Under the pieces are notes generated by a model. The model ran no database searches, had not been told where the DNA came from, and saw only the letters and a list, made by a program, of their open reading frames with translations. From assembly GCF_000717055.1 (NCBI RefSeq), contig NZ_JNXI01000001.1:124001-188000 (forward strand): 64,000 nucleotides of DNA, in the 5' to 3' direction. Source of the stretch: Streptomyces iakyrus. GTDB lineage: Bacteria > Actinomycetota > Actinomycetes > Streptomycetales > Streptomycetaceae. Positions 15,785 through 23,396 of the stretch are shown in pieces; position 1 is the first letter of the stretch; each line of letters starts with the position of its first letter. The position numbers were made by a program, and so were the translations under genes.

Positions 15785-17824
15785 TCACCCGTTTACGGCC
15801 TTTCGGGTCGGCACGGGTTCCCGCCCGGCCGCCGCGGCGGTGGCGGCCCGGGGGCCGGACAGCAGGTACGTGAGTCCGAACCCCGCCGCCACCACCACCG
15901 CTCCCCCGGCCGCGTCCAGCACCCAGTGGTTGCCGGTCGCCACGATCGAGACCCCGGTGAGCAGTGGATGCAGCAGGCCCAGCGCCTTCAGCCACCACCG
16001 TGACGCCAGGATCGCGATCACGACGCCGCACCACAGCGCCCAGCCGAAGTGCAGCGACGGCATGGCCGCGTACTGGTTGGTCAGATGCGTGAGCGTGCCG
16101 TAGTCGGGCCGGGAGAAGTCCTGGACGCCGTGCACGGTGTCGATGAAGCCGAGCGTCGGCATGAGACGAGGTGGGGCCAGCGGGTAGAGCCAGAAGCCGG
16201 CCAGGGCGAGCAGGGTGGCGAATCCCAGGGCGGAGCGGGCCCAGCGGTAGTCGGCGGGACGGCGCCAGTAGAGGACCGCGAGGACGGCCAGCGGGACGAT
16301 GAAGTGGAAGGACGTGTAGTACTGGTCGAGGAACTCCCGCAGCCAGCCGATCCCGGCGACGGTGTGGTTGATCCAGTGCTCGACGTCCAGCCGCAGGGTG
16401 CGCTCCAGGTCGTAGATCTGCATGCCGTGCTCCTCGGCCTCGGCGCGCCCGGCCGAGTTGCTGCCCCCGGTGGCGGCGAGCCGGACCTGGGAGTAGGCGG
16501 CGTAGGTGACCCGGAGCAGGAGCAGCTCCAGCAGGAGGTTCGGGCGGGCGAGGACGCGGCGCAGGAACGGCAGCAGCGGCACGTGCCGGAAGCGGGACGG
16601 GACCGCGGGGGCGTGGGCGGTCGGCAGCGGCGACCGCCAGGCCGGCGAGGCGCGCGACAGGAACGGCACGGCGGTGGCGGCGGCGAGCGCGGCCAGCAGG
16701 ACGACGTTGTCCCGCACGGGGTTCAGGGACGCCATGTTCGGCAGGATCATCGTGGCCGGCAGGGTCATGACCACGACGACGGCGACCGGCCACACGTACC
16801 GGTCAGAGGCGCGTCTGCCGACCCGGCCGACGACCGTGAGCAGCACCCACAGCAACTGGTGCTGCCATGCCGTCGGCGAGACGACGATCGCGGCGCAGCC
16901 GGTGATGGCGACGGCGAGCAGCAACTGGCCGTCGCGGAAGCAGCGCACGGCCCGGCGCAGGGCCAGGACGGCCACGGCCGCGCCGAGCGACAGGAAGAGC
17001 GCGACCTCCAGGGGTCCGTCCAGGCCGAGCCGGAGGAGGGCGCCGTGCAGGGACTGGTTGGCGAGGCCGTCGGCAGGGCCGCCGAGGCCGACGCCGGCCA
17101 TGTGATGCACCCAGTAGCGGTGGGAGTCGTGCGGCATCGCCGCCCAGGCGATGCCGGTGCAGGCGGCGAAGGTGACGCCGGTGGCGAGCGCGGCGCGTCT
17201 GCGGCCGGTGCACCACAGCAGGGGCGCGAACAGCAGCAGGGTGGGCTGGAGCGCCGCCGCGACGCCGATGAACAGGCCGCTGGTGCGCTGGCCGCGGGCG
17301 GCGAAGCAGCCGAGCAGGACGAGCAGGACCGGGATGACGCTGGTCTGGCCGAGCCACAGGGTGTTGCGGACGGGCAGGGACAGCATCAGCAGGCTGACGG
17401 CGACCGGCGCGGCCAGCAGGGCCGTGCGGCGGCCGACGGGCGGGGGCAGGGCGCGGGCGGCGATCAGGCCGAGGGCGACGACGAGCAGCAGCGTGCCGAA
17501 GGTCCAGCCCCAGCCGAGGGCCTGCTCGGCCGAACGGGTGAGCGGCTTGAGGGCGAGTCCGCCGAAGGGCGTGCCGGTGAAGCGGGTCGAGGCGTAGAGC
17601 GAGCCGTTCACGTGCAGGACGCCGTTGGGTCCGACCCAGGTCTCCAGGTCGGTCAGCCGCTCGCCGCGCGGGGTGGCGAGGACCATGGCCACCTGCCGGG
17701 CGGCGAGGACGGCGGCGATCAGCCACAGCCCGAGGCGGGCGGCGCGCAGGCGCGGGTGAGCCGCACCGGTGGCCGTCGCTCCGAAGCCTTCCGCCGGTCG
17801 TCCGCCGTGATCCGCATTCGCCAC
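15785..17824 (-). CDS. Bifunctional GT87 mannosyltransferase/PAP2 phosphatase membrane protein
   Basis: The 679-residue polytopic fusion has an N-terminal GT87 (DUF2029) half, about 30-400, that probably uses polyprenyl-phosphate-mannose (LPVRNTLWLGQTSVIPVLLVLLGCF, ANQSLHGALLRLG, VVSPTAWQHQLLWVLL). Its C-terminal PAP2/inositol-phosphorylceramide-synthase-like half (about 430-660) carries QYAAMPSLHFGWAL and ATGNHWVLDAAGG, the PSxH and Hx3D phosphatase motifs. The combination suggests assembly or turnover of a glycosylated lipid in the envelope. The GTG at 17824 has GAGAGG and GACGAGG-like sites. A second short frame (MWDELAREADEAW...) overlaps this start region and could be an upstream leader ORF. 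It converges on the peptidoglycan-binding gene. Confidence 0.85.
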   Translation of the reverse strand: MANADHGGRPAEGFGATATGAAHPRLRAARLGLWLIAAVLAARQVAMVLATPRGERLTDLETWVGPNGVLHVNGSLYASTRFTGTPFGGLALKPLTRSAEQALGWGWTFGTLLLVVALGLIAARALPPPVGRRTALLAAPVAVSLLMLSLPVRNTLWLGQTSVIPVLLVLLGCFAARGQRTSGLFIGVAAALQPTLLLFAPLLWCTGRRRAALATGVTFAACTGIAWAAMPHDSHRYWVHHMAGVGLGGPADGLANQSLHGALLRLGLDGPLEVALFLSLGAAVAVLALRRAVRCFRDGQLLLAVAITGCAAIVVSPTAWQHQLLWVLLTVVGRVGRRASDRYVWPVAVVVVMTLPATMILPNMASLNPVRDNVVLLAALAAATAVPFLSRASPAWRSPLPTAHAPAVPSRFRHVPLLPFLRRVLARPNLLLELLLLRVTYAAYSQVRLAATGGSNSAGRAEAEEHGMQIYDLERTLRLDVEHWINHTVAGIGWLREFLDQYYTSFHFIVPLAVLAVLYWRRPADYRWARSALGFATLLALAGFWLYPLAPPRLMPTLGFIDTVHGVQDFSRPDYGTLTHLTNQYAAMPSLHFGWALWCGVVIAILASRWWLKALGLLHPLLTGVSIVATGNHWVLDAAGGAVVVAAGFGLTYLLSGPRAATAAAAGREPVPTRKAVNG

Positions 17825-18179
17825 GCCTCGTCGGCCTCTCGCGCCAGTTCATCCCACATGTCCTGAATGTGGCAATTCCTCCTGCGAACCCTATGGGGAA
17901 TGCGCGGTTCCGGAGAAGAAGACGCGAGCGGTTGTGATCGCGCGCGGGCGGCGTGAGCGGCCCTCACAGGCGCGATATGGATCACATGAAGATCGGTCGT
18001 GAACCCCTTTCCGCGGGGCAGAAGCAGCAGCACAGCCACGATTTACGTGCAGTGTGCAACGAGCGGCGTACCGCCCGTAAGCGGAGCAAATCCGCCTATC
18101 GTCGCTTTTTCGGCCCGTACGACAGCGCCGCCGCGCGGGACCGCGTCCCTGTCCCCGTCGAAAGGTAGGCGAGCGAGTC
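17825..18179. other. Divergent intergenic region, no gene recognised
   Basis: This is 355 nt between the GT87-PAP2 gene (minus) and the MFS gene (plus). It is less GC-rich than its neighbours around 18030-18115, as expected of promoter DNA. I see no convincing ORF, RNA or long palindrome. Confidence 0.5.
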
Positions 18180-19565
18180 TTGTCGACTGCCTCAGTCGTC
18201 TCCCCCGCGTCCCTCGTGAAGACCCGCACGGCGAAAGCCCCCGACCCGACCGTCACCGACCCCGCGCTCGTCAAGCGCGCCGTGAAGGCGGCCGCGCTGG
18301 GCAACGCGATGGAGTGGTTCGACTTCGGCGTCTACAGCTACATCGCGGTCACGCTGGGCAAGGTCTTCTTCCCCTCGGGCAACCCCACCGCCCAGCTGCT
18401 GTCCACGTTCGGCGCCTTCGCCGCGGCCTTCCTGGTCCGCCCGCTCGGCGGCATGGTCTTCGGCCCGCTCGGCGACCGCGTGGGCCGCCAGAAGGTCCTC
18501 GCCCTCACCATGATCATGATGGCGGCGGGCACCTTCGCGATCGGCCTGATCCCGTCGTACGCGACGATCGGCGTCGGCGCGCCGGTCCTGCTCCTGGTTG
18601 CCCGGCTCGTGCAGGGCTTCTCCACCGGCGGTGAGTACGCGGGTGCCTCCACGTTCATCGCCGAGTACGCCCCCGACAAGCGGCGTGGCTTCCTCGGCAG
18701 CTGGCTGGAGTTCGGCACGCTCGCCGGCTACATCGCCGGCGCGGGCCTGGTCACGATCATGACCGCCCTGCTCTCCACCGACGACCTGACCTCCTGGGGC
18801 TGGCGCATCCCCTTCCTGATCGCGGGCCCGATGGGCATCATCGGCCTCTACCTGCGGCTGCGTCTGGAGGAGACCCCGGCCTTCGCGGCCGAGGCGGAGA
18901 AGGCCGAGAACAACCGCCCGAAGACGCCGCTGCGCGAGATGGTCGCGGGCCAGTGGCGCGCGCTGCTGCTCTGCGTCGGCCTGGTGCTGGTCTTCAACGT
19001 CACCGACTACATGCTGCTGTCGTACATGCCGAGCTACCTGACCGGTCAGCTCCACTACGACGAGACGCACGGCCTGCTGGTCGTCCTCGGTGTGATGGCC
19101 GTGATGATGATCGTCCAGCCGTTCGCCGGCGCCCTGACCGACCGCGTCGGCCGCCGCCCCGTGATCGCCACCGGCTGCGCGGGCTTCCTCCTGCTGTCCG
19201 TCCCGGCCCTGCTGCTGATCCGCGAGGGAAGCCTGCTCGCGGTCGCGCTCGGCATGGGCGCCCTCGGCCTGCTGCTCGTCTGCTTCACGGCGGCGATGCC
19301 CTCGGCGCTCCCGGCGCTGTTCCCGACGAAGGTCCGCTACGGCTCGCTGTCCATCGGCTTCAACGTCTCGGTGTCCCTGTTCGGCGGCACGACCCCGCTG
19401 GTGGTCACGGCCCTGATCGGCGCGACCGGGAACATGATGATGCCCGCGTACTACATGATGGCCGCGGCCGTGATCGGCGGTTTCGCCGTGTGGCGCATGG
19501 CGGAGTCGGCGGGGCGCCCGCTGCCCGGCTCGGCGCCCTCCGTGGCGGGTCGACACGCCGAGTGA
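18180..19565 (+). CDS. MFS transporter, metabolite:H+ symporter (MHS/ProP-like) family
   Basis: The 461-residue protein has 12 predicted helices and a clear MHS signature. The N-terminal AALGNAMEWFDFGVYSY, loop 2-3 GPLGDRVGRQKVL and VRLVQGFSTGGEYAGASTFIAE-like region resemble ProP, ShiA and KgtP. These import osmolytes or carboxylates with protons. The TTG at 18180 is chosen because AAAGGTAGG lies upstream and an N-terminal cytoplasmic tail of about 30 residues is normal. No neighbouring catabolic genes indicate its substrate. Confidence 0.85.
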   Translation: MSTASVVSPASLVKTRTAKAPDPTVTDPALVKRAVKAAALGNAMEWFDFGVYSYIAVTLGKVFFPSGNPTAQLLSTFGAFAAAFLVRPLGGMVFGPLGDRVGRQKVLALTMIMMAAGTFAIGLIPSYATIGVGAPVLLLVARLVQGFSTGGEYAGASTFIAEYAPDKRRGFLGSWLEFGTLAGYIAGAGLVTIMTALLSTDDLTSWGWRIPFLIAGPMGIIGLYLRLRLEETPAFAAEAEKAENNRPKTPLREMVAGQWRALLLCVGLVLVFNVTDYMLLSYMPSYLTGQLHYDETHGLLVVLGVMAVMMIVQPFAGALTDRVGRRPVIATGCAGFLLLSVPALLLIREGSLLAVALGMGALGLLLVCFTAAMPSALPALFPTKVRYGSLSIGFNVSVSLFGGTTPLVVTALIGATGNMMMPAYYMMAAAVIGGFAVWRMAESAGRPLPGSAPSVAGRHAE

Positions 19566-19601
19566 AATCCCGCTGACAGCAACCCGCGCACCAACTATCT
19601 T

Positions 19602-19640
19602 CGTCAGCGCCAGTAGTTAGGGATGCTAACTATGCTGACG
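19602..19640 (+). promoter_or_regulatory. Nested inverted-repeat operator over the methyltransferase promoter
   Basis: The outer arms CGTCAGC/GCTGACG (19602-19608, 19634-19640) enclose the inner arms TAGTTAG/CTAACTA (19614-19620, 19626-19632, 5-nt spacer). A possible -10, TATGCT (19631-19636), lies in the right arms, and the start codon is only 15 nt further on. The size and A/T-rich arms look like a MarR- or TetR-type operator. The same DNA could form an RNA hairpin that ends the MFS transcript. Confidence 0.55.
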
Positions 19641-19654
19641 AAAGGTAGAGGTGC

Positions 19655-20326
19655 ATGAGCGAGTCGCACGTCTGGGACGAGGTCGACGCCTACTTCACCA
19701 CCCACCTCGCCCCGGACGACGAAGCCCTGGCGGCCGCCCTGCGCGACAGCGACGCCGCCGGGCTTCCGCACATCAACGTCGCGGGCAACCAGGGCAAGCT
19801 GCTCCAGCTCCTCGCCCAGATCCAGGGCGCCCGCCACATCCTGGAGATCGGCACGCTCGGCGGCTACAGCACCATCTGGCTGGGCCGCGCCCTGCCAGCC
19901 GACGGGCGCCTGGTCTCCCTGGAGTACGACCCGCGGCACGCCGAGGTCGCCGTCCGCAACATCGCCCGCGCCGGCCTGGACAAGCTGGTCGAGGTGCGGG
20001 TCGGGCCGGCCCTGGAGTCGCTGCCCAAGCTGGCCGACGAGAACCCGCCCCCGTTCGACCTGGTCTTCATCGACGCCGACAAGGCCAACAACCCGCACTA
20101 TGTGGAGTGGGCGATCAGGCTCACCAGCACCGGCAGCCTGATCGTCCTCGACAACGTCGTACGGGGCGGCCGGGTCATCGACGCGGACAGCACCGCCCCG
20201 GACGTGACGGGCACCCGTAGCGCGATCGAACTGATCGCCGCCCACCCGAGGCTGAGCGGCACCGCGATCCAGACGGTGGGGATGAAGGGCTACGACGGGT
20301 TCGCGCTGGCCCGCGTGCTGGCGTGA
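19655..20326 (+). CDS. O-methyltransferase (class I SAM, CCoAOMT-like)
   Basis: The 223-residue protein has motif I LEIGTLGGYSTIWLGR (about 63-78), an acidic residue at the end of beta 2 (SLEYDP) and the metal-site region VFIDADKANNPHYVEWAI (about 138-155). IVLDNVVRGGRV and GYDGFALARV close the fold. This is the cation-dependent catechol O-methyltransferase family of small molecules. AAAGGTAGAGG precedes the ATG. It is monocistronic, with a nested palindrome covering its promoter, which suggests control by a ligand-responsive repressor that is not encoded next to it. Confidence 0.88.
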   Translation: MSESHVWDEVDAYFTTHLAPDDEALAAALRDSDAAGLPHINVAGNQGKLLQLLAQIQGARHILEIGTLGGYSTIWLGRALPADGRLVSLEYDPRHAEVAVRNIARAGLDKLVEVRVGPALESLPKLADENPPPFDLVFIDADKANNPHYVEWAIRLTSTGSLIVLDNVVRGGRVIDADSTAPDVTGTRSAIELIAAHPRLSGTAIQTVGMKGYDGFALARVLA

Positions 20327-20359
20327 GGCCGCGCCGTCACACGGCGTGCGGGCCCGCCG

Positions 20360-20752
20360 TCACACCTCGTGGTAGAAGCCCACGTTGACGCTGCGCGGGG
20401 CGGTGCGGTCCTGGACGATGATCTCGCCGCTGCCGCCCCTGGGCAGCGGGACGGTGCCGCCGTAGGCCAGGGGCTGGACGTACTCCCCCATCGTCAGCCG
20501 CACTTCGGAGGACGGGTCGGGCTGGGAGCCGCGCAGCCAGGTGACCTGCCAGGTCCCCTCCGGTCCGCACAGGAACTCCAGGTGGACACGGGAGACGAAC
20601 AGCCAGTCGTCCGGCGTGCTCAGCCGGCACACGGACTTGTCGCGGCCCACCCGCAGCACCGCGCCCGGCTCGCTCGGCGCATCGGCCATGAGCATGCCGG
20701 CCGTGGCGCCCGCCTCCGCCTCCGCAACGGTGGCCATGGTGAGTTCGAGCAC
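20360..20752 (-). CDS. FHA-like domain protein
   Basis: The 130-residue protein starts at GTG 20752 behind AAGGAG. The core GAVLRVGRDKSVCRLS and VSRVHLEFL match the GR and SxxH motifs of forkhead-associated phosphothreonine-binding domains. A beta-rich remainder (WQVTWLRGSQP, GGTVPLPRGGSGEIIVQD) follows. It has no other domain, so it may be a stand-alone phospho-reader. The gene is convergent with the methyltransferase and divergent from the DUF1992 gene. Confidence 0.7.
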   Translation of the reverse strand: MLELTMATVAEAEAGATAGMLMADAPSEPGAVLRVGRDKSVCRLSTPDDWLFVSRVHLEFLCGPEGTWQVTWLRGSQPDPSSEVRLTMGEYVQPLAYGGTVPLPRGGSGEIIVQDRTAPRSVNVGFYHEV

Positions 20753-20848
20753 GTGCGCTCCTTCTGAGACGTCCCGGTGGGCCAGACAGGTTCTTGGCCC
20801 GCCGCATGATAAAACGCCCGGCCACGCGGTGTCCGGCACAATGGCCTC

Positions 20849-21256
20849 ATGACCGAGCGAAAGCCACCAGGCGTCGACTTCGAGTCCTGGGTCGACAAGC
20901 AGATCCGTGACGCGGAGACGCGCGGGGAGTTCGACCGGCTGCCGGGCGCGGGCGAACCGCTCCCCCGCGAGATCGAGAGCACCTACGACGAACTGTGGTG
21001 GGTCAAGCGGAAGATGGCCCGCGAGGGCTTCTCCGTCCTGCCGCCGGCACTGGCCCTGCGCAAGGAGGCGGAGGACGCGCTGGAGGCCGCGCTCGCGGCC
21101 CCCTCGGAGCGGATCGTCCGGAAGATCATCGACGAGGTCAACGCCAAGATCCGCGACATGATGTTCAAGCCGCCGCCCGGCCCCCCGCTGGGAAAGAAGC
21201 CGTACGACGTCGAGGACGTCGTACGGCAGTGGCGGGAGCGCCGGGCGGACCGGTGA
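20849..21256 (+). CDS. DUF1992 (DnaJ-homologue C28-like) protein
   Basis: The 135-residue protein carries the family core: ESWVDKQIRDAETRGEFDRLPGAGEPL near the N-terminus and ARxGFSVLPPALALRKEAED in the middle. The conserved tail RDMMFKPPPGPPLGKKPYDVEDVVRQWRE is not a J domain. Function unknown. It is predicted soluble and cytoplasmic, short and single-domain, like other actinobacterial members. Confidence 0.85.
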   Translation: MTERKPPGVDFESWVDKQIRDAETRGEFDRLPGAGEPLPREIESTYDELWWVKRKMAREGFSVLPPALALRKEAEDALEAALAAPSERIVRKIIDEVNAKIRDMMFKPPPGPPLGKKPYDVEDVVRQWRERRADR

Positions 21257-21275
21257 CCGGGGAATCTCCCCCGGC

Positions 21276-22010
21276 TCACACGTGCAGCAGCCGTTCGGCC
21301 AGCTCGCGGTAGTCCTTCAGGGCGAGCCGGAGCTGCTCGGTGTCGGCCGAGGACACGGACCTGCCCTCGCCGCCCTCGACGGACTGCCAGGAATGGCGCA
21401 GGGTGCGGCGGCGCTGGGTCACGGCCTCGGTGAAGCGGGCCGCGATCTCCTCCAGCACGTGGTCGGCCTCCTCGACAGCGGCCCGGGGCCCGTCGACGAA
21501 CCCGGCGACGGCGTGCTGCAACTGCGAGCCGAGCTTGTCGGACTCCTCGTGGGCGAGGAGGTGGGCCCGGTTCTTGGCGGGGCCGGCCTTGTCGGGGCCG
21601 GTGCCGTGGTCGGCGCGGGGTGTTTCGGAGCCGAGCCCCTCCGTGCCGTGCCCGGTGCCGAGCCGGTCGGTGCCGAGCCGGTCCGGGTCGTTCCGGTCGG
21701 TGCCGAGCCGGTCCGGGTCGTTCCGGTCGGTGCCGAGCCGGTCGGTGCCCTCCGTGTCGTGCCGGTCCGTGCTGTTCCGGTCCATGCCGGGCAGATCGGT
21801 GCCGTGCGCCACGGCGCGGTCCGCGTCGGTGCCGTGCGGGGCGCCGCGGTCGGTCTCGACGCCGCGCGCGGTGCCGCGGTCCGTTTCCGGACCCCGGGCC
21901 GTCTCGTGGCGGTCGGTGCCCGGTGCGGCCGGGCGGTGGCCGGTGCCCAGGGCGCTCTCGCCGCGGGCGTCCGGCGCCTGGTCGCCGGGCGGTCGGGTCA
22001 TGTCGGTCAT
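21276..22010 (-). CDS. Low-complexity-tail protein with a conserved helical C-terminal domain
   Basis: The 244-residue protein has about 140 N-terminal residues that are highly charged and repetitive (units such as DRLGTDRNDP). These are encoded by 30-bp tandem repeats and are predicted to be disordered. The C-terminal 95 residues (AHLLAHEESDKLGSQLQHAVAGFVDGPRAAVEEADHVLEEI...) are helical. They resemble the core of the upstream gene product (ERFVDSPRDAVAEADRLLAEL), so the two are paralogues. The start lies 4 nt after the upstream stop, with GGAG inside the upstream gene, so they form an operon. No known function. Confidence 0.7.
   Translation of the reverse strand: MTDMTRPPGDQAPDARGESALGTGHRPAAPGTDRHETARGPETDRGTARGVETDRGAPHGTDADRAVAHGTDLPGMDRNSTDRHDTEGTDRLGTDRNDPDRLGTDRNDPDRLGTDRLGTGHGTEGLGSETPRADHGTGPDKAGPAKNRAHLLAHEESDKLGSQLQHAVAGFVDGPRAAVEEADHVLEEIAARFTEAVTQRRRTLRHSWQSVEGGEGRSVSSADTEQLRLALKDYRELAERLLHV
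21666..21725 (-). repeat. Two perfect 30-bp tandem repeats inside a CDS
   Basis: Two identical 30-bp units (21666-21695 and 21696-21725) with partial copies on both sides encode the 10-residue unit DRNDPDRLGT. Copy number could vary between strains without shifting the frame. Confidence 0.85.
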
Positions 22011-22014
22011 TGCC

Positions 22015-22710
22015 TCAACTCTCCTTCGCCTGACGTCGGTTCATCGCCCACGGCATGTGCCCGCCGCGGGAGTGGGCCTTGCGGCCGCCGTTCAGGGCGG
22101 CGCGCTCACGGCCGTTGTCGTGCCGTTCGCCGGTGCGGCCGCCGCCGTCGTGGCGGGCCGGCTTCACCAACTCCTCGAACAGGGCGCGGGCCGCCACAAA
22201 GGCCTCGCGCATGTCTTCCGTACCCTGGCCGCCGTCGCGGGCGTCCTCCGCGCGCAGATGCGCGGCGCGGTGCACGCGCCGGTAGCCGTCCACGTGGTGG
22301 GCGTGGTGCACGGACAGTGCGGCCAGCTGTTCCTCGTACTGCCCGCCGTCCGGGAAGCCCCGGGCACCGGCAAGTTCGGCGAGCAGCCGGTCCGCCTCGG
22401 CGACGGCGTCGCGCGGCGAGTCGACGAACCGCTCCTGGGCGGCCGTCCAGCGCGCCTCGTACTGCTCGCGCTGCGCCGGCTCCAGCGGCCGCTCGCGCAG
22501 CTCGCCGTGGCGCTGCACGCGCTCGGTCAGTTCGCGCTCGGCCGCTTTGGCGTCACCGTCGTGCCGGGCGACGGCCCGGTCGTACTCGGGTCCGAAGCGC
22601 CGCTTCAGGCTCGGGCCCTGCCGAGGCCCGCGGGCGCGCAGGGTCATGACGGCCGCGATGATGACGACCGCCGCGATCACGATCAGAGCAATGATCAGGC
22701 CAGTGGACAT
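22015..22710 (-). CDS. Membrane-anchored helical protein, paralogue of its downstream neighbour
   Basis: The 231-residue protein starts at ATG 22710. It has one N-terminal membrane helix (GLIIALIVIAAVVIIAAVMTL, about 4-24) and then a charged helical domain (RFGPEYDRAVARHDGDAKAAERELTERVQRHGEL, EQYEARWTAAQERFVDSPRDAVAEADRLLAELAG). The C-terminal tail is basic and glycine-rich. The VDxPRxAVxEAD core recurs in the next gene, indicating duplication followed by loss of the anchor. I recognise it as a streptomycete conserved hypothetical without assigned function. Confidence 0.75.
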   Translation of the reverse strand: MSTGLIIALIVIAAVVIIAAVMTLRARGPRQGPSLKRRFGPEYDRAVARHDGDAKAAERELTERVQRHGELRERPLEPAQREQYEARWTAAQERFVDSPRDAVAEADRLLAELAGARGFPDGGQYEEQLAALSVHHAHHVDGYRRVHRAAHLRAEDARDGGQGTEDMREAFVAARALFEELVKPARHDGGGRTGERHDNGRERAALNGGRKAHSRGGHMPWAMNRRQAKES

Positions 22711-22734
22711 GAATGCCTTCCGGGTTCTCGGCCC

Positions 22735-22759
22735 AACCGGCTCTCCTCGCGAGCCGGTT
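22735..22759. promoter_or_regulatory. Perfect 9-bp inverted repeat in a divergent promoter region
   Basis: AACCGGCTC (22735-22743) and GAGCCGGTT (22751-22759) are separated by 7 nt, 24 nt upstream of the membrane-protein gene and about 100 nt upstream of the GNAT gene. It lies upstream of both genes, so it is not a terminator. An operator or a 5'-leader hairpin is likelier. Confidence 0.45.
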
Positions 22760-22860
22760 CGCTCGTCGGGTTGCCCCAAACCCCGGGTCCAAACGGCGCC
22801 CGGGCGCGACCGCGTGGCCGGGACTATTCGTTTGCGTGTCCGATGGGGCGCCCGTGAAGA

Positions 22861-23361
22861 ATGCGGTTCATGACCTGGACCGTGACCCCGGAACCGTACA
22901 ACTCCCCCGTCGCCGCCGCTCTGTGGCGGGCGTACTACACCGAGGTCAGCGACCGCTGGTACCTGTTGCACGAGGGGCGCCGGACCGACCCGGCCGAGCT
23001 GGAGCGGGAGATCGCCGCCCAGCCGGGTGCCGACCTCGCCCCGCCGGACGGCCGGCTGCTGGTCGCCCGGTACGGCGGTGAGCCGGCCGGCAGTGCGGGC
23101 GTACGGCTGGTGGACGGCACGACCGCCGAGCTCAAGCGGGTGTTCCTGCGCGAGCCGATGCGCGGCCTGGGCGGCGCCCCGCTCCTGGTCGGAGCCGCCG
23201 AGGACGCCGCTCGCGCGCTGGGCGCCACCCGGATGATTCTCGACACCCGCAGCGATCTCATCGAGGCCCGCGGCCTCTACGCCCGCCTCGGCTACCGGGA
23301 GACCGCACGCCACAACGACGACCCGTACGCGGAACACTGGTTCACCAAGGACCTGGCCTGA
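22861..23361 (+). CDS. GNAT-family N-acetyltransferase
   Basis: The 166-residue GNAT fold shows the beta4-alpha3 acetyl-CoA segment as ELKRVFLREPMRGLGGAPLLVGAAEDAAR (the usual RxxGxG/A is altered to RGLGGA). It ends LILDTRSDLIEARGLYARLGYRET-like. The start may be ATG 22861 or 22870, and neither has a strong ribosome binding site. The acceptor substrate is unknown. The last codons lie within a 28-bp tandem duplication that continues past the stop. Confidence 0.8.
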   Translation: MRFMTWTVTPEPYNSPVAAALWRAYYTEVSDRWYLLHEGRRTDPAELEREIAAQPGADLAPPDGRLLVARYGGEPAGSAGVRLVDGTTAELKRVFLREPMRGLGGAPLLVGAAEDAARALGATRMILDTRSDLIEARGLYARLGYRETARHNDDPYAEHWFTKDLA

Positions 23362-23396
23362 GGTCGGATTCACCAAGGATCCGGCCTGAGGTCAGA
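23341..23396 (+). repeat. 28-bp tandem duplication of a gene end
   Basis: TTCACCAAGGA.CC.GGCCTGAGGTC.GA occurs at 23341-23368 and again at 23369-23396, with 25 of 28 positions identical. The first copy ends the GNAT gene. The second is downstream and supplies the last codons and stop of the convergent MFS gene. Confidence 0.85.
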
